DNA of 64,000 bases from Amyelois transitella (GCF_032362555.1 NC_083527.1:868001-932000), one strand, 5' to 3'; numbered from the stretch's first letter, positions 1-14,000 are shown. Notes: generated from the letters alone by a model not told the origin. A program made the numbers and translations.

Positions 1-3000
1 CCCTTGCGGGGTAGACTGTGTCAACAGCCTTGAAAATTGGCCACGTTCAGATATTTGTCTTTAAGATAGAATTGAGATTCAAATAGTGATAGGATGCTAG
101 CCCATCGCCTTAAAGAAGAATCCCAAGTTTATAAGCCTATCTCTCAGTTGCCTTTTTCGACATCCATGGTAAAGAGATGGAGTGGTCCTATTCTTTTTTC
201 TATTGGTGTCGGGAACCACACGGCAAAATATATATGTTTATTATTTTTTTACTTACTCGATATTGCACATAGCAGCTGATTAATTTTGCTGCCTTCACCA
301 AAAAAGAAATAATATTTCTTCATTTCGTACACAATTTTGGGTAAATATAATAAATAAGTAATGAGGTTTTTACACGGAATTAATTCGAGTTGTTAATTTA
401 CACAGTAATCATTTTAAATGTATCTCTAGGTACGTATATGCTAAATGAGACTTTATATAAAATATATGATGTTATATGTCTCCTCCTATCTACATCTATG
501 AAAGAACTGAACTATTCAGAAGCCAATGAGTATCAATTTAAAACAATCGCATGCCTTGTTCGCAGTCAAATAAATTAACTAAATATTTTATTAGTTGATA
601 CGAGTATGCGCAGTTTCGTGAACTTATAATAGCAACATCATTGATGTACAAGCATTTTTATGTTGCGTTTCCACGTACATACTTATAATCTCGTGTTTAT
701 CCCTCAAGGGGTAGGCAGAGCCAACAGTCTGAAAGGCCACTCTCAGCTGTATTTCTTAATGATGGAATTGAAATAATGACAGGTTGCTAGACCATCGCCT
801 ACAAGAAGAACTATAGCCGCTTTTAGAGCCGGGAACCACACGGCACTGCATACTGCTCTAATACAGCCTTTATTCGTACCATGAGTGCCAAAAAGGATTG
901 ATTTGTAAAAAAAAAAACTTTATTCTTAAAAAATAATTGTCATTTCCTATGAATTGTCAGCAACAATCATTGAAGTTGTAAATAATCTTGTATTTAAATT
1001 AATTATTTTTAACTTAATTTGGAAAGAAACCCGTATTAATTATTCAGATCAGACCAGACCTTTTAAATTGTTATAACACATGAAATATAAATACGATCAT
1101 CCAATGTTTTAAATTATTTAGAAGATATTTTTAAATATTACACGTGAGTATTTCAAACATATCTATCTATGTACTTACTACAAAGCAAATAATGTAAATG
1201 GTTCAAATAACTTAGCCTAGTTAATACCACAAAATATATTGTTTATATCAAATAAATGATAAGAAACAGGATCTTAAGATGAACGTATCAAAAATTAGGT
1301 AGGTAACGTTGTAAAATTGATATCAGAGGTCGGCACTGTAATTCTCTTTTCCGCATCTATTCGGAAAGCACACATACATTATATATACGTACACATATAA
1401 TCACGTCTATATCCCTTGCGGGGTAGACAGAGCTAACAGTCTTTAAAATATTGATGGGCCACATTCTGCTGTTTGGATCAATGATAGGATTGAGATTCAA
1501 ATATGTAATGACAGGTTGCTCATTCGCATCAATCGCTTGAAAAAAGAATCTCCAGTTTATGAGCCTATCCCTTAGTCGCCTTTTACGACATTCATAGGAA
1601 CGAGATGGAGTGATCCTATTCTTTTTGTTCTTAGTACCACGAACCACACGGCACGGCATTCGGAAAGCGCCCAATAGATTTGCATTCACGGAGCAAGTCT
1701 ATAAACTTATTTTTGGCCAATAGCTATTTCTCAAAATTAATACAACCATTGAACCTATGTATGTTTTTAATATATTTATAGTCATATTTATACAATTAAT
1801 ATATGTACGTGTGTTGACCTACGAGTATTATACACGTTTACCTACATTTTGAAAGAATAGGACTTCTCTTTATAGTTGTCTTAGTGGTTGACTAAAGGAC
1901 ATAATAACAACTAGTGTAACAAAACTTCTTCCTCTTGGCTTTAGTTCCGGTTGTATCCTCACCACTCTGGAGAGAACCCGGGGTATGCCTTTGACCATGG
2001 ATCCTGGATTTAGTGAGTCAGGTTTTTACACGAAGCGACTCCCATCTGGTTCGCATCCTTGACAGGTAAACCTGACCCGTATTGGATCCCTGGTTACACA
2101 TCCAGTTGCCTGAATGTGCAGGTTTCCTCACCATGTTTTCCCTCGCCGTAATACTAATATTATAAAGCTGAAGAGTTTGTTTGTTTGAACGCGCTTATCT
2201 CAGGAACTACTGGTTCGAATTGAAAAATTCATTTTGTGTTGAATAGACCATTTATCGAGGAAGGCTTTAGGCTTCATGCTGCAACTATAAGGAGCAAAGA
2301 AGTAATCGAAAATGTGAAAAAAAAAACGGGGAAAACTATTCCACGCGGATGGAGACGCGGGCACAGCTAGTTTTCTATAAAACTCCACAAATTTTATTGT
2401 ACTGAACAGAAACCGTGGTACGACTCACACTTAACCAAATTTAACATTTCGTAGTAAGCTTTAAAAATGATTTGCATACAAATATTGCGTCAGCGAGGAT
2501 TATTATTACGTTTACCCTGTCAAAACGTTACGTTTACAAATAATAATATAAGAACACAAATAAAAATTTAAAAAAAAAATCATTTTGATGGCGTTCGTAT
2601 TTTTAGGGTTCCATTATAACAAGGAAACCTTATCTCGTTTTAAGATATTAGTGATGTGAGTGATAAGTTAATTCAAAATTTGCATTCGCAACTACAGAAC
2701 CCTACGAGGCGCGTGGCCCGACACGCACTTGATTAAATGGTCAATCATCAAGTCATCGTGATCCGGCGAATAATATTGATCAACCAACAATAAAAAATTG
2801 GCCATGTATTTAGAAAAATCACGTTAATTTCCCTTCCTGCGGGAATTCCGAATTCAGTGATAATTAATGTGATTTTTCTTAATGCGCAGCTGATACTCCA
2901 CATACATACATACATAAAATCACGCCTCTTTCCCGGAGGGGTAGGCAGAGACTACCTCTTTCCACTTGCCACGATCTCTGCATACTTCCTTCGCTTCGTC

Positions 3001-3468
3001 CAGATAATTACTTCACTTCAGATACTCCAGTTGGCTATTAATTTTAAGCCTTGTCTTATGTCACAGTCGTTAAAGATTGAAATCAGTTTTCCTGCCTCAG
3101 TATATCTACTCGTAACTTTGAGACCGATTCGGAGTCTATTCACTAAGCTTAATAAGTCATATCTATTCTCTTTCTATCTCTTCGGTCATTCGAAACAATG
3201 GAAAGAGATAGATAATAAGAACAAGGGGTTGGTCTGACCTTACTTACAACACTTACAAAATAATAATAAATATTGCTGCAGTGCAGTTTGTTACCGCTTC
3301 TTCTGCGCGCCTTTGAAGCGGTAGTAAACTTAGTTTTAAGTAATTTATATGACGTCAAGGTCAACCAATGTTGTGAAACTTAAAAAAATTTTGACAATTA
3401 TTAAGCGATATGAAGTACCTATCCTATAATAATGAATAAAAATATTGAATTTTGTATTATTATTCCAG
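1..3468. other. Repeat-rich stretch with no supported gene
   Basis: No coding region could be supported here. Recognised pieces are: SINE copies of the TGCCGTGTGG family on the minus strand at about 1-227, 691-845 and 1391-1652; a tRNA-SINE tail on the minus strand at about 1928-2151; a Lep1-like Helitron fragment at about 2145-2373 ending in CACAGCTAG; and a 5'-truncated LINE tail on the minus strand at about 2903-3003, starting in a CATA run. At about 3275-3460 lies a short repeat containing CTGCAGTGCAGTTTGTTACC, which recurs near 14060, 32380 and 62320. The remainder is AT-rich with only short chance frames. Confidence 0.7.
1391..1652 (-). repeat. SINE, TGCCGTGTGG family, near full length
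   Basis: Read on the minus strand it begins TGCCGTGTGGTTCGTGG and ends in the conserved tail TCTACCCCGCAAGGGATATA followed by an AT-rich, TATG-like end. More than 20 full or partial copies of this family lie in the window. The clearest insertion, with a target-site duplication, is the one at 25402-25647. Confidence 0.75.
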
Positions 3469-3509
3469 GTACATACTGACTAATAATGTTGAAAACCAAA
3501 ATATCATAA

Positions 3510-4526
3510 ATGATCGCTATTTTGTTCGTTTTTATATTCATTGTCGAGATGGGTAAGTAAATATACTTACTACTTTAATTGTCACCTCTCTGTCCCTCCC
3601 TGAGGGGTAGGCAGATTACTAATCCTTTTATCTTTTATTTGACGTCAACCAATGTTGTGAAATCAAAAGATTTGACAATTTTTAAGCGATATGAAGTACA
3701 TATACTATAATCTATACTAATATTATAAAGCTGAAGAGTTTGTTTGTTTGAACGCGCTTATCACAGAAACTACTGGTTCGAATTAAAAAATTCTTATTGC
3801 GTTGAATATACCATTTATCGAGGAAGGTTTTAGGCTATATAATATCACGCAATGCAAACGCATGCAACTATAAGGAGCAAAGAAATAATGGAATATGTGA
3901 AAAAAAACGGGGAATATTATTCATCCTTTCAATGATGTCCAAAATAACTATTCCACGCGGACGAAGTGGCTGGCACAGCCACTTCGTCCAAGTTGGCAAG
4001 CTCGATAATTTAGGTTACTCTTGACCTGCTCTCGCAGCTTAGCACGCGCGATGCCGTTTTTATCGCGCGAAAAACTATCGCTGTTTTGCTTTTTATTATG
4101 ACGTGAAAGGTGACAGCGATAGGGGATAGGATATATAAATCGCGTAAAAACGCCAATCTATACCTACATGTAAAACTCTTCCGTCTTGAGTAAGAAACGG
4201 GAAAGAGGCTTGCGTTTATGTAGGTGTGTAAGTAGGTAAATATGAACGTGGTCTGTTAGTATATCCAAGACTAGTAGCTCTGTCTACCCCGCAAAAGATG
4301 GAGATGTGATTATGTAGGTATGTAAACGGCGTTAAAATTACTTTATATTTCAGCATATATTCTGAAATGTCACAACGCGCTCAATTTCGGCACTTTGAAT
4401 GACTTCTCCAAGGGTGTCAAGGGTTTAGTGGACGAGTTGTCAGCGTACTTCCAGCCGTGCGGGGTTCCGATGGAGTTGCTCACCAAGTTCTGTTCCCAGG
4501 GGAACCGTGTACACGAGATGGAATGA
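3510..4526 (+). CDS. Possible small secreted protein, two coding exons
   Basis: Coding exons 3510-3552 and 4354-4526 (43 + 173 nt) join in phase to give 71 residues and a TGA stop. The start ATG opens a hydrophobic stretch (MIAILFVFIFIVEM) that looks like a signal peptide. The donor is GG|GTAAGT and the acceptor TATATTTCAG. The mature part has three cysteines (KCHN, QPCGV, KFCSQ) and no family I recognise. An acceptor-like TTATTATTCCAG at 3457-3468 lies just upstream of the ATG, so a 5' UTR exon may precede it. The intron holds a Lep1-like Helitron, a palindrome and a MITE. The gene lies outside the segmental duplication, and no second copy was found. It was inferred only from splice signals, frame and leader; a chance structure is possible. 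Confidence 0.45.
3714..3989 (+). mobile_element. Lep1-like Helitron fragment with palindromic end
   Basis: It starts CTATACTAATATTATAAAGC, the usual head of this family, and runs to the ATTCCACGCGGACGAAGT region that normally leads to GCGGGCACAGCTAGT. Here the last part is replaced by a perfect inverted repeat at 3959-3989 (14-bp arms around GCA). It lies in the intron of the small secreted gene. Confidence 0.6.
4039..4150. mobile_element. Hairpin MITE, GCACGCGCGACGCCG family, degraded
   Basis: Left arm GCACGCGCGATGCCGTTTTT with TATCGCGCGAAAAACTATCG. The right arm is decayed (GACAGCGATAGG, then ATCGCGTAAAAACGCC). Other copies of the family lie at about 9757-9848, 23228-23346, 28948-29036, 38166-38296 and 48806-48930. 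Confidence 0.6.
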
Positions 4527-5045
4527 CCGTGTAGTTTCATTAAATAGACAATCATAATTTTTTGTGTTTAATATATAGGATACTAAACTTTTAACATATT
4601 AAAATTAATTAAACATACACACATATAATCACGTCTATATCCCTTGCGGGGTAGACAGAGCCAACAGTCTTGAAAAGACTGATAGGCCACATTTAGCTGT
4701 TTGGCTTAATGATAGAATTAATTAAAAATATGTTATAATATAGTTACGAACAAAGAAGTGTGTATAAGTATTTTTATTTCTTATATAACTTAAATATTCA
4801 TTTGTACACATGATTATTAAGTAAAGGAAATTTATACAAGGCGGTTTTTACGATCATTCAAAATGTACGTATGTATGTATGTATGTAATTTATTGCACAT
4901 AAAAATAAATATAACAAATTATTTAGTGGTTTGATGTAATTATAAATTATCCCCCAATGGGATTTCTTCCAGTCAACCAAAAAGTCATTGGTTACATCAC
5001 ATTGCATCGTATTTAAAATGCGCCCATAGTTCCAAATTCACTCCA
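4527..5045. other. Spacer between small secreted gene and sugar porter A
   Basis: It contains a minus-strand SINE piece at about 4615-4737, an ATGT microsatellite at 4868-4887 and then the left edge of duplication unit A. On the minus strand an AATAAA signal (plus 4889-4894) lies about 150 nt past the stop codon of sugar porter A. The same signal lies at 24451-24456 for gene B. Confidence 0.55.
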
Positions 5046-8000
5046 CTAAGACATGTTAAACTGTTCAGTTTTTTTCGGCGGAGCGAACAGACTTTGGATT
5101 TCATCCACTGGTAACCCCTTGGTCTCTGGAATGAAGAAGAAGCTGAAGATCCCGGTGAGGATGCAGATGGCGGCGAAGAGGTGGAAGACGCTGCCAAGCC
5201 CGATGAGGTTGGTCAGGGGATCGAAGATGACCAGGATGAGGAAGTTGCAGAGGCACAGCCATTCGATTGAGATCATGTTGATGTAGCTCTTGACCTGGAA
5301 AATATTAAAAGTTATAGCGTTAAAGGTCATGCCACACCTTGATACATACATACATAAAATCACGCCTCTTTCCCGGAGGGGAAGACAAAGACTACATCTT
5401 TCCACTTGCCACGATCTCTGCATACTTCCTTCGCTTCATCCACATTCATAACTCTCTTCGTGCAAGCTATGCGGTGTCGGGTACTCTTGACCTGTCCCTT
5501 TACCAGGGCGTCCTTACCACACCTTTACCACACCTCGATCATACCGAATAAACGTATCTTATTACAGCTACTAATCATTTCATCGCGAAAAAAGACTTAG
5601 TAAGAATGGAAAACTTTAGGAACTTCGCATCAGATGATTTTGATATTTCTGCACTGCTGGTAAATAAGAATAATGCATTGGCATGGGATTAATAAATATA
5701 AGTATTAAACAAAAAAGTATTCATTCTAGAAATAACTACAAGTTTTTGAAAGTTATAAAATAAATATAAAATAAAAAAACGTCCTGGAAAATATGAGAGC
5801 ATAGTCGGAAATATGTTGCCTTTTTTTCTTTCTTTTTCGCGAACTTATCCCAATTTTATAGAGGAGAGCTGCCTAGACCGTTAATTTTCTCCAATTATAA
5901 GACACTCATCTTACGTGTCGTCAATTAACGCTTTGAATCCTAGTTGGATTAAGATTAATACGAACCTCTGGTAAGAATATCTCAGCGATGAGCACAAAAG
6001 GCACCGTGCCCGCGCCGAAGGTGTAGAACATGGTGAAGAGGTATATGAAGAAGGGAGTCACCCAAGTGGGGCCCCACTCCAGCTGGATCTGAGTGCCGCA
6101 CAGCACGCAGCAGGCGCCGGCCGCCGCGGACGAGTAAATGATCAGAGGCTGGCAGGAGAATGAAAGACTTGAAAACAGGGCAAAGGAGAGATTTCAGCCA
6201 AGATATATGCATTCAGGTTGGTAAGAGCGTTCGTGGTCGAATCGGTAAGGTCTAAATGCGGGTGGCGCAAAAAAGGACAGGTTCAAATCCCACCTCGGCT
6301 ATTTTTGAAGTAACGTTTGAATACTAACCGATGCTCTTGCGGTGAGGGAAAACATCGTAATGAATTTGCAGATTCAGGCAACTGGATATGTGACCATGAT
6401 CGATCCAATACGTGATAGATTCCCCTGCAAAGGTTGCGGAGGTCAAATGGGAGTCGCTTCGTGTAAAAACCTGACTCACTTTTTTTTGCCACATTTTATA
6501 TTTGAAAAAGAATCAATTTTCGTTCACAGTTTTACGAATATAAAATCACTAGAGGCCGCCCGCGACTTCGTCCGCATGGAAACCCTATCAATCCCGCGGG
6601 AACTCTGGGATAAAAAGTAGCCTATGTGTTATTCTGGGTCTTCAGCTACCTACATACCAAATTTCATGGTAATCGGTTCAGTAGTTTTTGCGTGAAAGAG
6701 TAACAAACATCCATACAAACTTTCGCCTTTATAATAGTAGTAGGATAATTACCCTTCTTCCGATGAGATCAGTCAGATACGCTGCTACGAATCCTGTGGT
6801 CACGCTTATGACTCCGAACAGAACGCTTGCCAATGTGGTCGACATTTCTGGAATCACCTGTAATTTGATAGTTTTTGAGTTAACTCTCTGCAATGTAATT
6901 GTAGCGGGAGCGATGATTCGGCTCGACCGCCACCAAAGGGAAGATCTTCCGCCAGGCTAGGTGTTATGCCTGGGGAACCGCGGCTCCGACGATGTTGTGT
7001 CGGAGGTTGTATTTATGCTCCAATCCATGAAATCTCTGAAATCGCGATTTAGATTCTTCGCTGCTATTGGCTGAGCACGTCGATTTCTTCGAGATGATTG
7101 ACAGTTGTTGTGTGATTTGATGTTGTTGACGAGTGGCGTAGAGATGTCGCCACAGTACTCCCCCCCAAGACCGGAGGTCTGAAGTCTTGATCTTGCTGTG
7201 CAATCCGTGCTTCAGTAGCTTGCAAGTGCCAGTTGTCTTCCAGTGAGTCGGAAGTTGCTCGAAGTCCTAGTGAGTCAGGAGTGAGCCCTTGCGTTGCTCG
7301 TAGTCTGCGGTGAGTCGAGACAGTAGAGAGCGAAGTCGACTTGTTGGCGCCGGAAGATATCGTGCAGAGCTGCCACGCTGGAGAGAAGAGCGGCCGTCGA
7401 AGAAATCCAGGCGTGGGCTGCGGTAGATGCGTCGGTCGCTGAAGTCGATGAGAGTGAGTGCAGGTGGAGACAGGACCAGGAAGCTCGTTGAATTGGCTGC
7501 GATGGACCTGCTGCGATACCCAGTTGCTGGCTTGCTGTGAGACTGCTTGCAGAGTGAGGAGTGATGCTGAGGATTGGAGTGGATGATGATGGAGAGGGTT
7601 GCTTCCAATCACGTCGGGGTCACCAATGTAGAGGGAGAGATGATTCGGCTCGACCGCCACCAAAGGGAAGATCTTCCGCCAGGCTAGGTGTTATGCCTGG
7701 GGAACCGCGGCTCCGTTGATGTTGTGTCGGAGGTTGTATTTATGCTCCAATCCATGAAATCTCTGAAATCGCGATTTAGATTCTTCGCTGCTATTGGCTG
7801 AGCACGTCGATTTCTTCGAGATGATTGACAGTTGTTGTGTGATTTGATGTTGTTGACGAGTGGCGTAGAGATGTCGCCACATAATAAACGGCCTCTTTGG
7901 CGCAAATGTTCGCTCCACGCAATGCCTCTGAATCAGTGGAAAAGGGGTTCGAGTCTCAGTAAAACCGTGAAAAATGGTCTTTTGTCGATTGGTTTAGGTC

Positions 8001-11000
8001 TTTTTTGGAGGCTAGTTCAGTATTTATGAATAGGTCGCTATATTGGTAACATGGAAAATACAAAATGTCTGCCAACTGCTTTTGACAGAATCATCATTAA
8101 GACACCAAGATAATCGTGACCTTTAATTCTTGAGACAATAAGGTTTATTTTTCTCACAATGATATACATATAATCATGTTATCTCTTACAGATAGGAGCC
8201 CACAGTCTCACAAAAACTGAAAAGCCACGTTCAGCTGTATGTCTTTGATGGAATTGAGATTCAAATGGTGACAGGTTGCTAGCCCATCGCCTAAAAGAAG
8301 AATCCCAAGTATATAAGGCTATCTCCTTAGTCGCCTTTTACGACATCCATGGGAAAGATGGAGTAGTCCTATTCTAAAGTACTGGGAACCACACGGCACA
8401 ATGACGCTATATTTATATAGTTTGATGTACTTTTCGAATATCAATTCCACCATAAAGCCATACAGCTGAACGTGGCCGTTTTGTCTTATATGACTGTTGA
8501 CCCTGTCTACCCCGTAAGGCATATAGACGTGACTATACCGGTCTTGAAAAAATACCTGTTCGAACAGAGGTCCTGCGTATACTTGAACCACAACTATGCC
8601 TTGGAAGACGGACGCTGTCGTGAGAATGAGACAGATGTAGAAGGCGCGGCGGGTTGCCTTCGAACGCTCTGCAATTTATAATGTCCTGGTAAGTTTGCAT
8701 TGCTTTCATGATGGAATAGATGATCTGAAGACGGACGCTGTCATGAGAATGAGACAGATGTAGAAGGCGCGGCGGGTTGCCTTCGAACGCTCTGCAATTT
8801 ATAATGTCCTGGTAAGTTTGCATTGTTTTCATGATGGAATAGATGATCTTTATTCATCCAAAATTACAAAAGATACCCTAGCCCGACGGGATCTTTTGGC
8901 GGGAACCCAGATGTCTCATTGTTTGTACCTATGTTTTCCAAATGTGTGTACTTTTATTTAATGACTAGATAAAATTCTCCTCCGAAAGGGCTTGACCGAT
9001 TCTCATGAAATTTTGTGAACATATTGAGTAGGTCTGAGAATCGGCAAACGTTTTTCATACCCCTTATTGATAAGGGTTGTCCACACTTATTATTTTTTTT
9101 TTAAATAGGAATTACTTAAAAATTATTTATATGGCAAAACAACGTTTGCCGGGACAGCTATATAATATGAGTCGCCTTTTAAGACATCCGTGGTAAAGTG
9201 ATGGATTAGTCCTAATCGTTTTTCTATTGGTGCCGGGAACCACACGGTTAACTTGAATGTATCAGAAGTACTTACTGAAGAATTCCCAAGGTGATATGTC
9301 AGGTTTCTTCATTGTTTTCAAGGTCTCTTCTTCGGGGCAATCACCTGGAAAGTTACAAAGAGTAAATTATTTCATTTGTTTAATTTAAATCTCTTAATAA
9401 CTCTATAATTATGCCTAACAGCTGAACGTGGCTGTCAATCTTTCAAAACTGCTGGCTCTGTCTACCCCGTGAGGGATATAGACGTGATTATATGAATAAA
9501 TGATTAATTTTACATATATATATAGTCACGTTTATATACCTTCCGAGGTAGAGAGATTCAATAGTCTTGGGCACATTAAGGTTATTTAGCTGTATGGCTT
9601 TATGATTGAATTTAAATTCAAATAATGGCAGGCTGCTAGCCCATCGCCTACAAGAAGAATACCAAGTTTATTAGCATTTCCCTTAGTTGCCATTTACGAC
9701 ATTCATGGAAAAGATTTGTGTTATAAAATACTTTTATATAAAAAGATCTGCCTTCGCAGCATGGCACGCGCAACGCCGTCTTTATCGCGCGAACAACTAT
9801 CGCTGTTTCACTTTTTTCATGACGTTAAACGAGACAGCGATAGTTTTTCGTGTAAATCACACCTTCACCGGAAGGCTAGGCAAAAACTGTAGTTTCCAAT
9901 TATCTTTTACCGTAACCACATTCACTAATCTTTTTATATAAGCACGTTAATAATACTTAAAATTATATCCAGATAACCGTTAAATTACGGTGTTTTATTA
10001 CAATCTTATGTTAGTTCGTTTGCTTAGGATCATATGTTTTTAATCCATCAGTAAACAGAACATCGTTACTCTTTATAGTGTTTGATAACATGGATAAATC
10101 CGACAGCAAAACGCTTCGTTGTGTGACGTTATTTCCCGAAAAAGTTATCTTTATTTTAATGTTAGTAAGAATTACCAAGATGGGTTAAGTTCTAGCTGTC
10201 GTGCGCGCTTACAAGGGACACATAACGACGCAAGAGTGGAAAGGGCGGCTGGAAAATTACTGTACGCCTATGACAGTCAGAGAGCATCATGGTGGAATAC
10301 CTTGCGATCCTGTGATGCCCTTATAATAGCAAGATTGGCGCACGGAGGGGTTTTAGTGAGTAAGCTGGCATATTACCCGTACAATCTCAATTCTATCACT
10401 AAGCCAAACAGCTGAGCGTGGCCTATCAGTCTTTTCAAGACTGGTGGCTCTGTCTACCCCGCTAGGGATATAGACGTGATTATTTGTATGTATGTACCAG
10501 TACAAAAGTGTAGAAAAGGTCCTATAAAGTTAGTTGAGGTCAGACCGAAGTCGCTTCGTGTCCAAACCACACTCGCCCAACAAGGTCAGTGCTAAAAAGA
10601 CGCACCTTGAGCTTCTTTCCAGAGGTGGTCATAGCGGCAGGAGGAAAAAATGTTATGGTAAAATTCCGATGAGAATACAAACAATTTACGATATCGTTTC
10701 AAAAACTTATCAAAGTTATTTAACATAAAGTTCTTGTGGAATAAAGAAATCGTTTAAAAGCAAAGTCTTTACCTAAGGTAAGTGAGCGAAAATCAGTTTA
10801 TGACAGAAAAAAAAGATGCTATTGAAGGGTTTGGTACATATTTCTTGGGGAGTAGTGACTTGTGGTTTAAACTCGTAACGAATCTATTTGATTACCCACT
10901 GAGTGAAAATGAGTGTTGGATTGACATACACAGATAGACGAAACTACTGATGGTCTAAAACTATTTGACACATGTTCCTTGGCTGGCGTGACCAATCGCG

Positions 11001-14000
11001 CGAGAATAAATTCCAGAAACTTCTGGAAAATCGTAGAAAACTTACTGTCTGGTCCGAAACTTAGGGCTCGTCGGATGTTGTCGATTTCATGCAACACTTC
11101 TTTGGAAGTCGGCGGCTCGCTTCGGTAGAAGGCGACTGAGTTGATTGCGTCCTAAAAAAACCATAAATTAATTTTAAAAAATATAATATGTTTTTGAAAA
11201 TCTTATAAATAAATAAATATATACGGGACAAATTACACAGATTGAGTAAGCCTCGAAGTAAGTTCGAAACTTGTGTTACGAGATACTAACTCAACGATAC
11301 TATATTTTATAATAAATACTTATATAGACAAACATCCAAGACCCAGGCCAATCAGAAAAAGTTCTTTTCTCATCATGCCCTGACCGGGATTCGAACCCGG
11401 GACCATCGGTGTCACAGACAAGCGCACTACCGCTGCGCCACAGAGGCCGTCTTATACGTAACTTATGGTAAATATCACGGATCATTAAAACATTATATCG
11501 ACTTGTTTAAAAAAAACTTTATCTGCTTTATCTTTCATTACAGTTTTAGAATATTTCAGCATAGATATTTATTATTTTGGTACTCGTAGGTACAACCTTA
11601 ATTTGATCATACTCAACGTGACGAAAATTCGTATAAGATATCAAGCAAAATGTGCGCTGACTAAAACTAAAGTACTAGGCAATTAGCAATTAGAAAGAGG
11701 TTTATGATTACTAATCAAGATAATGTCATTGCTTAAATTATCTTTTAATATTTACACGCCAAACGCCAGATCAAGACATGATCCTAGACATCACTCTTAC
11801 AAAGACTTTTAATTAGTACCGATATAAACAAAACCTTATACAATTTACATACGAGTATAAACAAAACAATTACCTTTTCCCGCCCCACTTTCATGAGATA
11901 CACGGGAGATTCTCTCAGCCAAAATAGCAGGAGTACGCTCACGATTGAAACTACCAGGTAGACATAAGACATGGTGTAGTAATCCAGCAATCCCCCGAGA
12001 AGGTACGACAACAGCATGCCGGTCCCGCTGAAGATCACTGACCCTGAGGTCATTGCCCCTCGGATGGAGTCTTGGCAGAATTCGCTGACGAACACAGGAA
12101 CTACCAGGTATGCAGCGCCGCTAAGGCCCGATATGAAGATGGCCGCTAAAACTAGTTCTACTTTTGAAGAGAAGGCTATTAGTGTCCAACATATCTGGAA
12201 TAAAATAAAATAGAATTAGAACCTGTATTGATTGGGGGAATATGCGTCGATTGGATGATGTAGGTATCAGTCTTTTTTTTTCATTCATATAATCACATCT
12301 ATATCCCTTACGGGGTAGACAGAGCTAACAGTCTTGGAAAGACTGATAGGCCATGTTCAGCTATTTGGTGTTAAGATAGAATTTAGATGTTTTTTGCAAA
12401 AGTAGACTAAAGGCTTAAAGTTGTTTAAGTACTCCAGTCTTAAACAATTTCTTAGAAGATTGATGTAGAGAGAACAATATTCATTATCTATGCCAAAGGT
12501 TGCGGAGGTCAGACGGGAGGCGCTTCGTGTAAAAACTTGACTCACTCAATCCAGCATCCAGGGTCAAAGGCATACCCCGGGCTCCTCTCTCCAGAGTGGT
12601 GAGGATGCAACCCGGACTATAGCCAGGAGGAAGAAGAAGAACAATATTCATGATTATCACTTAGACACACACACAAACTTATATATATATATATTGTGAT
12701 ATTTGATATTTGGGTTGACAGGACAGACTTTAACTTCCTGGGACCTTATCTTGAGTTGAACAGTTTCATGTAGGTACATTACATAATAAATAAATACCTA
12801 TATACGGAACAAATTACACGGATTGAGTTAGCCTCTAAGTAAATTCGAAGCTTATTTTACGAGATACTAGCTCAAACCGCCGAGCTTGTATGAAGAGAGT
12901 TATGAATGTGGATGAAGCGAAGGAAGTATGCAGAGACCGTGGCAAGTGGAAAGAGGCGTGATTTTATGTATGTATGTATGTATGTACGTACTAGCTCAAT
13001 GATATTTTATAATAAATACTCATATAGATAAACATCCAAGACACAGGTCAATCCGAGAATGTTCGATTCTTGTTCCCTTTCCGGGATTCGAACCCGGAAT
13101 CTCTAGTGTCACAGACAACCGCACTACCACTGCGTCACAGAGGCCGTCAATTGTGCATTTCATATAAACAAATACTTACTAGGGATAGGCTTATAAACTT
13201 GGGATTCCTTTTTTCGGCGATGGGCTAGCAACCTGTCACTATTTGAATCTAAATACTATCTTAAAGCCAAACAGCTGAGCGTGGCCTATTAGTCTTTACG
13301 AGACTGTTGGCTCTGTCTACCCCGCAAGGGATATAGACCTGACCATATGTATGTATGTAAATACTTACTACGCTCATAGAAGACGACACTATCGCGCAAT
13401 ATTTTCTTCCCACTTTGTCCAAAAAGAAGCCGACTATAGGACAACTGATGAGGCCACTTATACTAGATATACTGCCGAGTAAGGCCGCTTCCCCGTCAGT
13501 CATGGGCCTGTTGAGTACCGTGTCCTCCGATCTGAGCAGCATGAGTGATGAGGAAGGCCATGTGAACATCGCTCCCATGCTCATGCTGAGGAAACATACT
13601 GCGGGAGACATTTATACGTGTATCAATATTCAATTGAGTGACCGGATAAGGAACAGCGTGATAAGGGAATGTTGTGATGTGAAAGAAGATGTAGTTACAG
13701 GAATAGAAAAGGGTATGTTGAGATGGTTCGGTCATGTGGAGAGGATGAATGAAAACAGGTTGACTAAGCAGATATACAAGGAGAGTGTGGAGGGAAAGGT
13801 CGGGGTGGGAAGACCTAGACGAACATATTTTGATCAAATTAAGGACGTCCTGGTGAAGGGTCAGGTCAAAAGTGCCCGAAACCGCCGAGCTTGCATGAAG
13901 AGAGTTATGAATGTGGATGAAGCAAAGGAAGTATGCAGGGATCGTGGCAAGTGGAAAGAGGTAGTCTCTGCCTACCCCTCCGGGAAAGAGGCGTGAGTTT

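Noticed and set aside
7064-7663. 199-codon frame inside the LTR element
   Set aside because: It crosses from the internal part into the LTR and shows no recognisable gag or pol motif.
11386-11452. tRNA gene (GGTTCGAATCC box); also near 13075 and 31790
   Set aside because: The acceptor arms do not pair, and each is joined to a conserved SINE body and tail; one has a target duplication.
13415-13996. 193-codon plus-strand frame
   Set aside because: It is the antisense of sugar porter exon 2 fused by chance to the LINE fragment.
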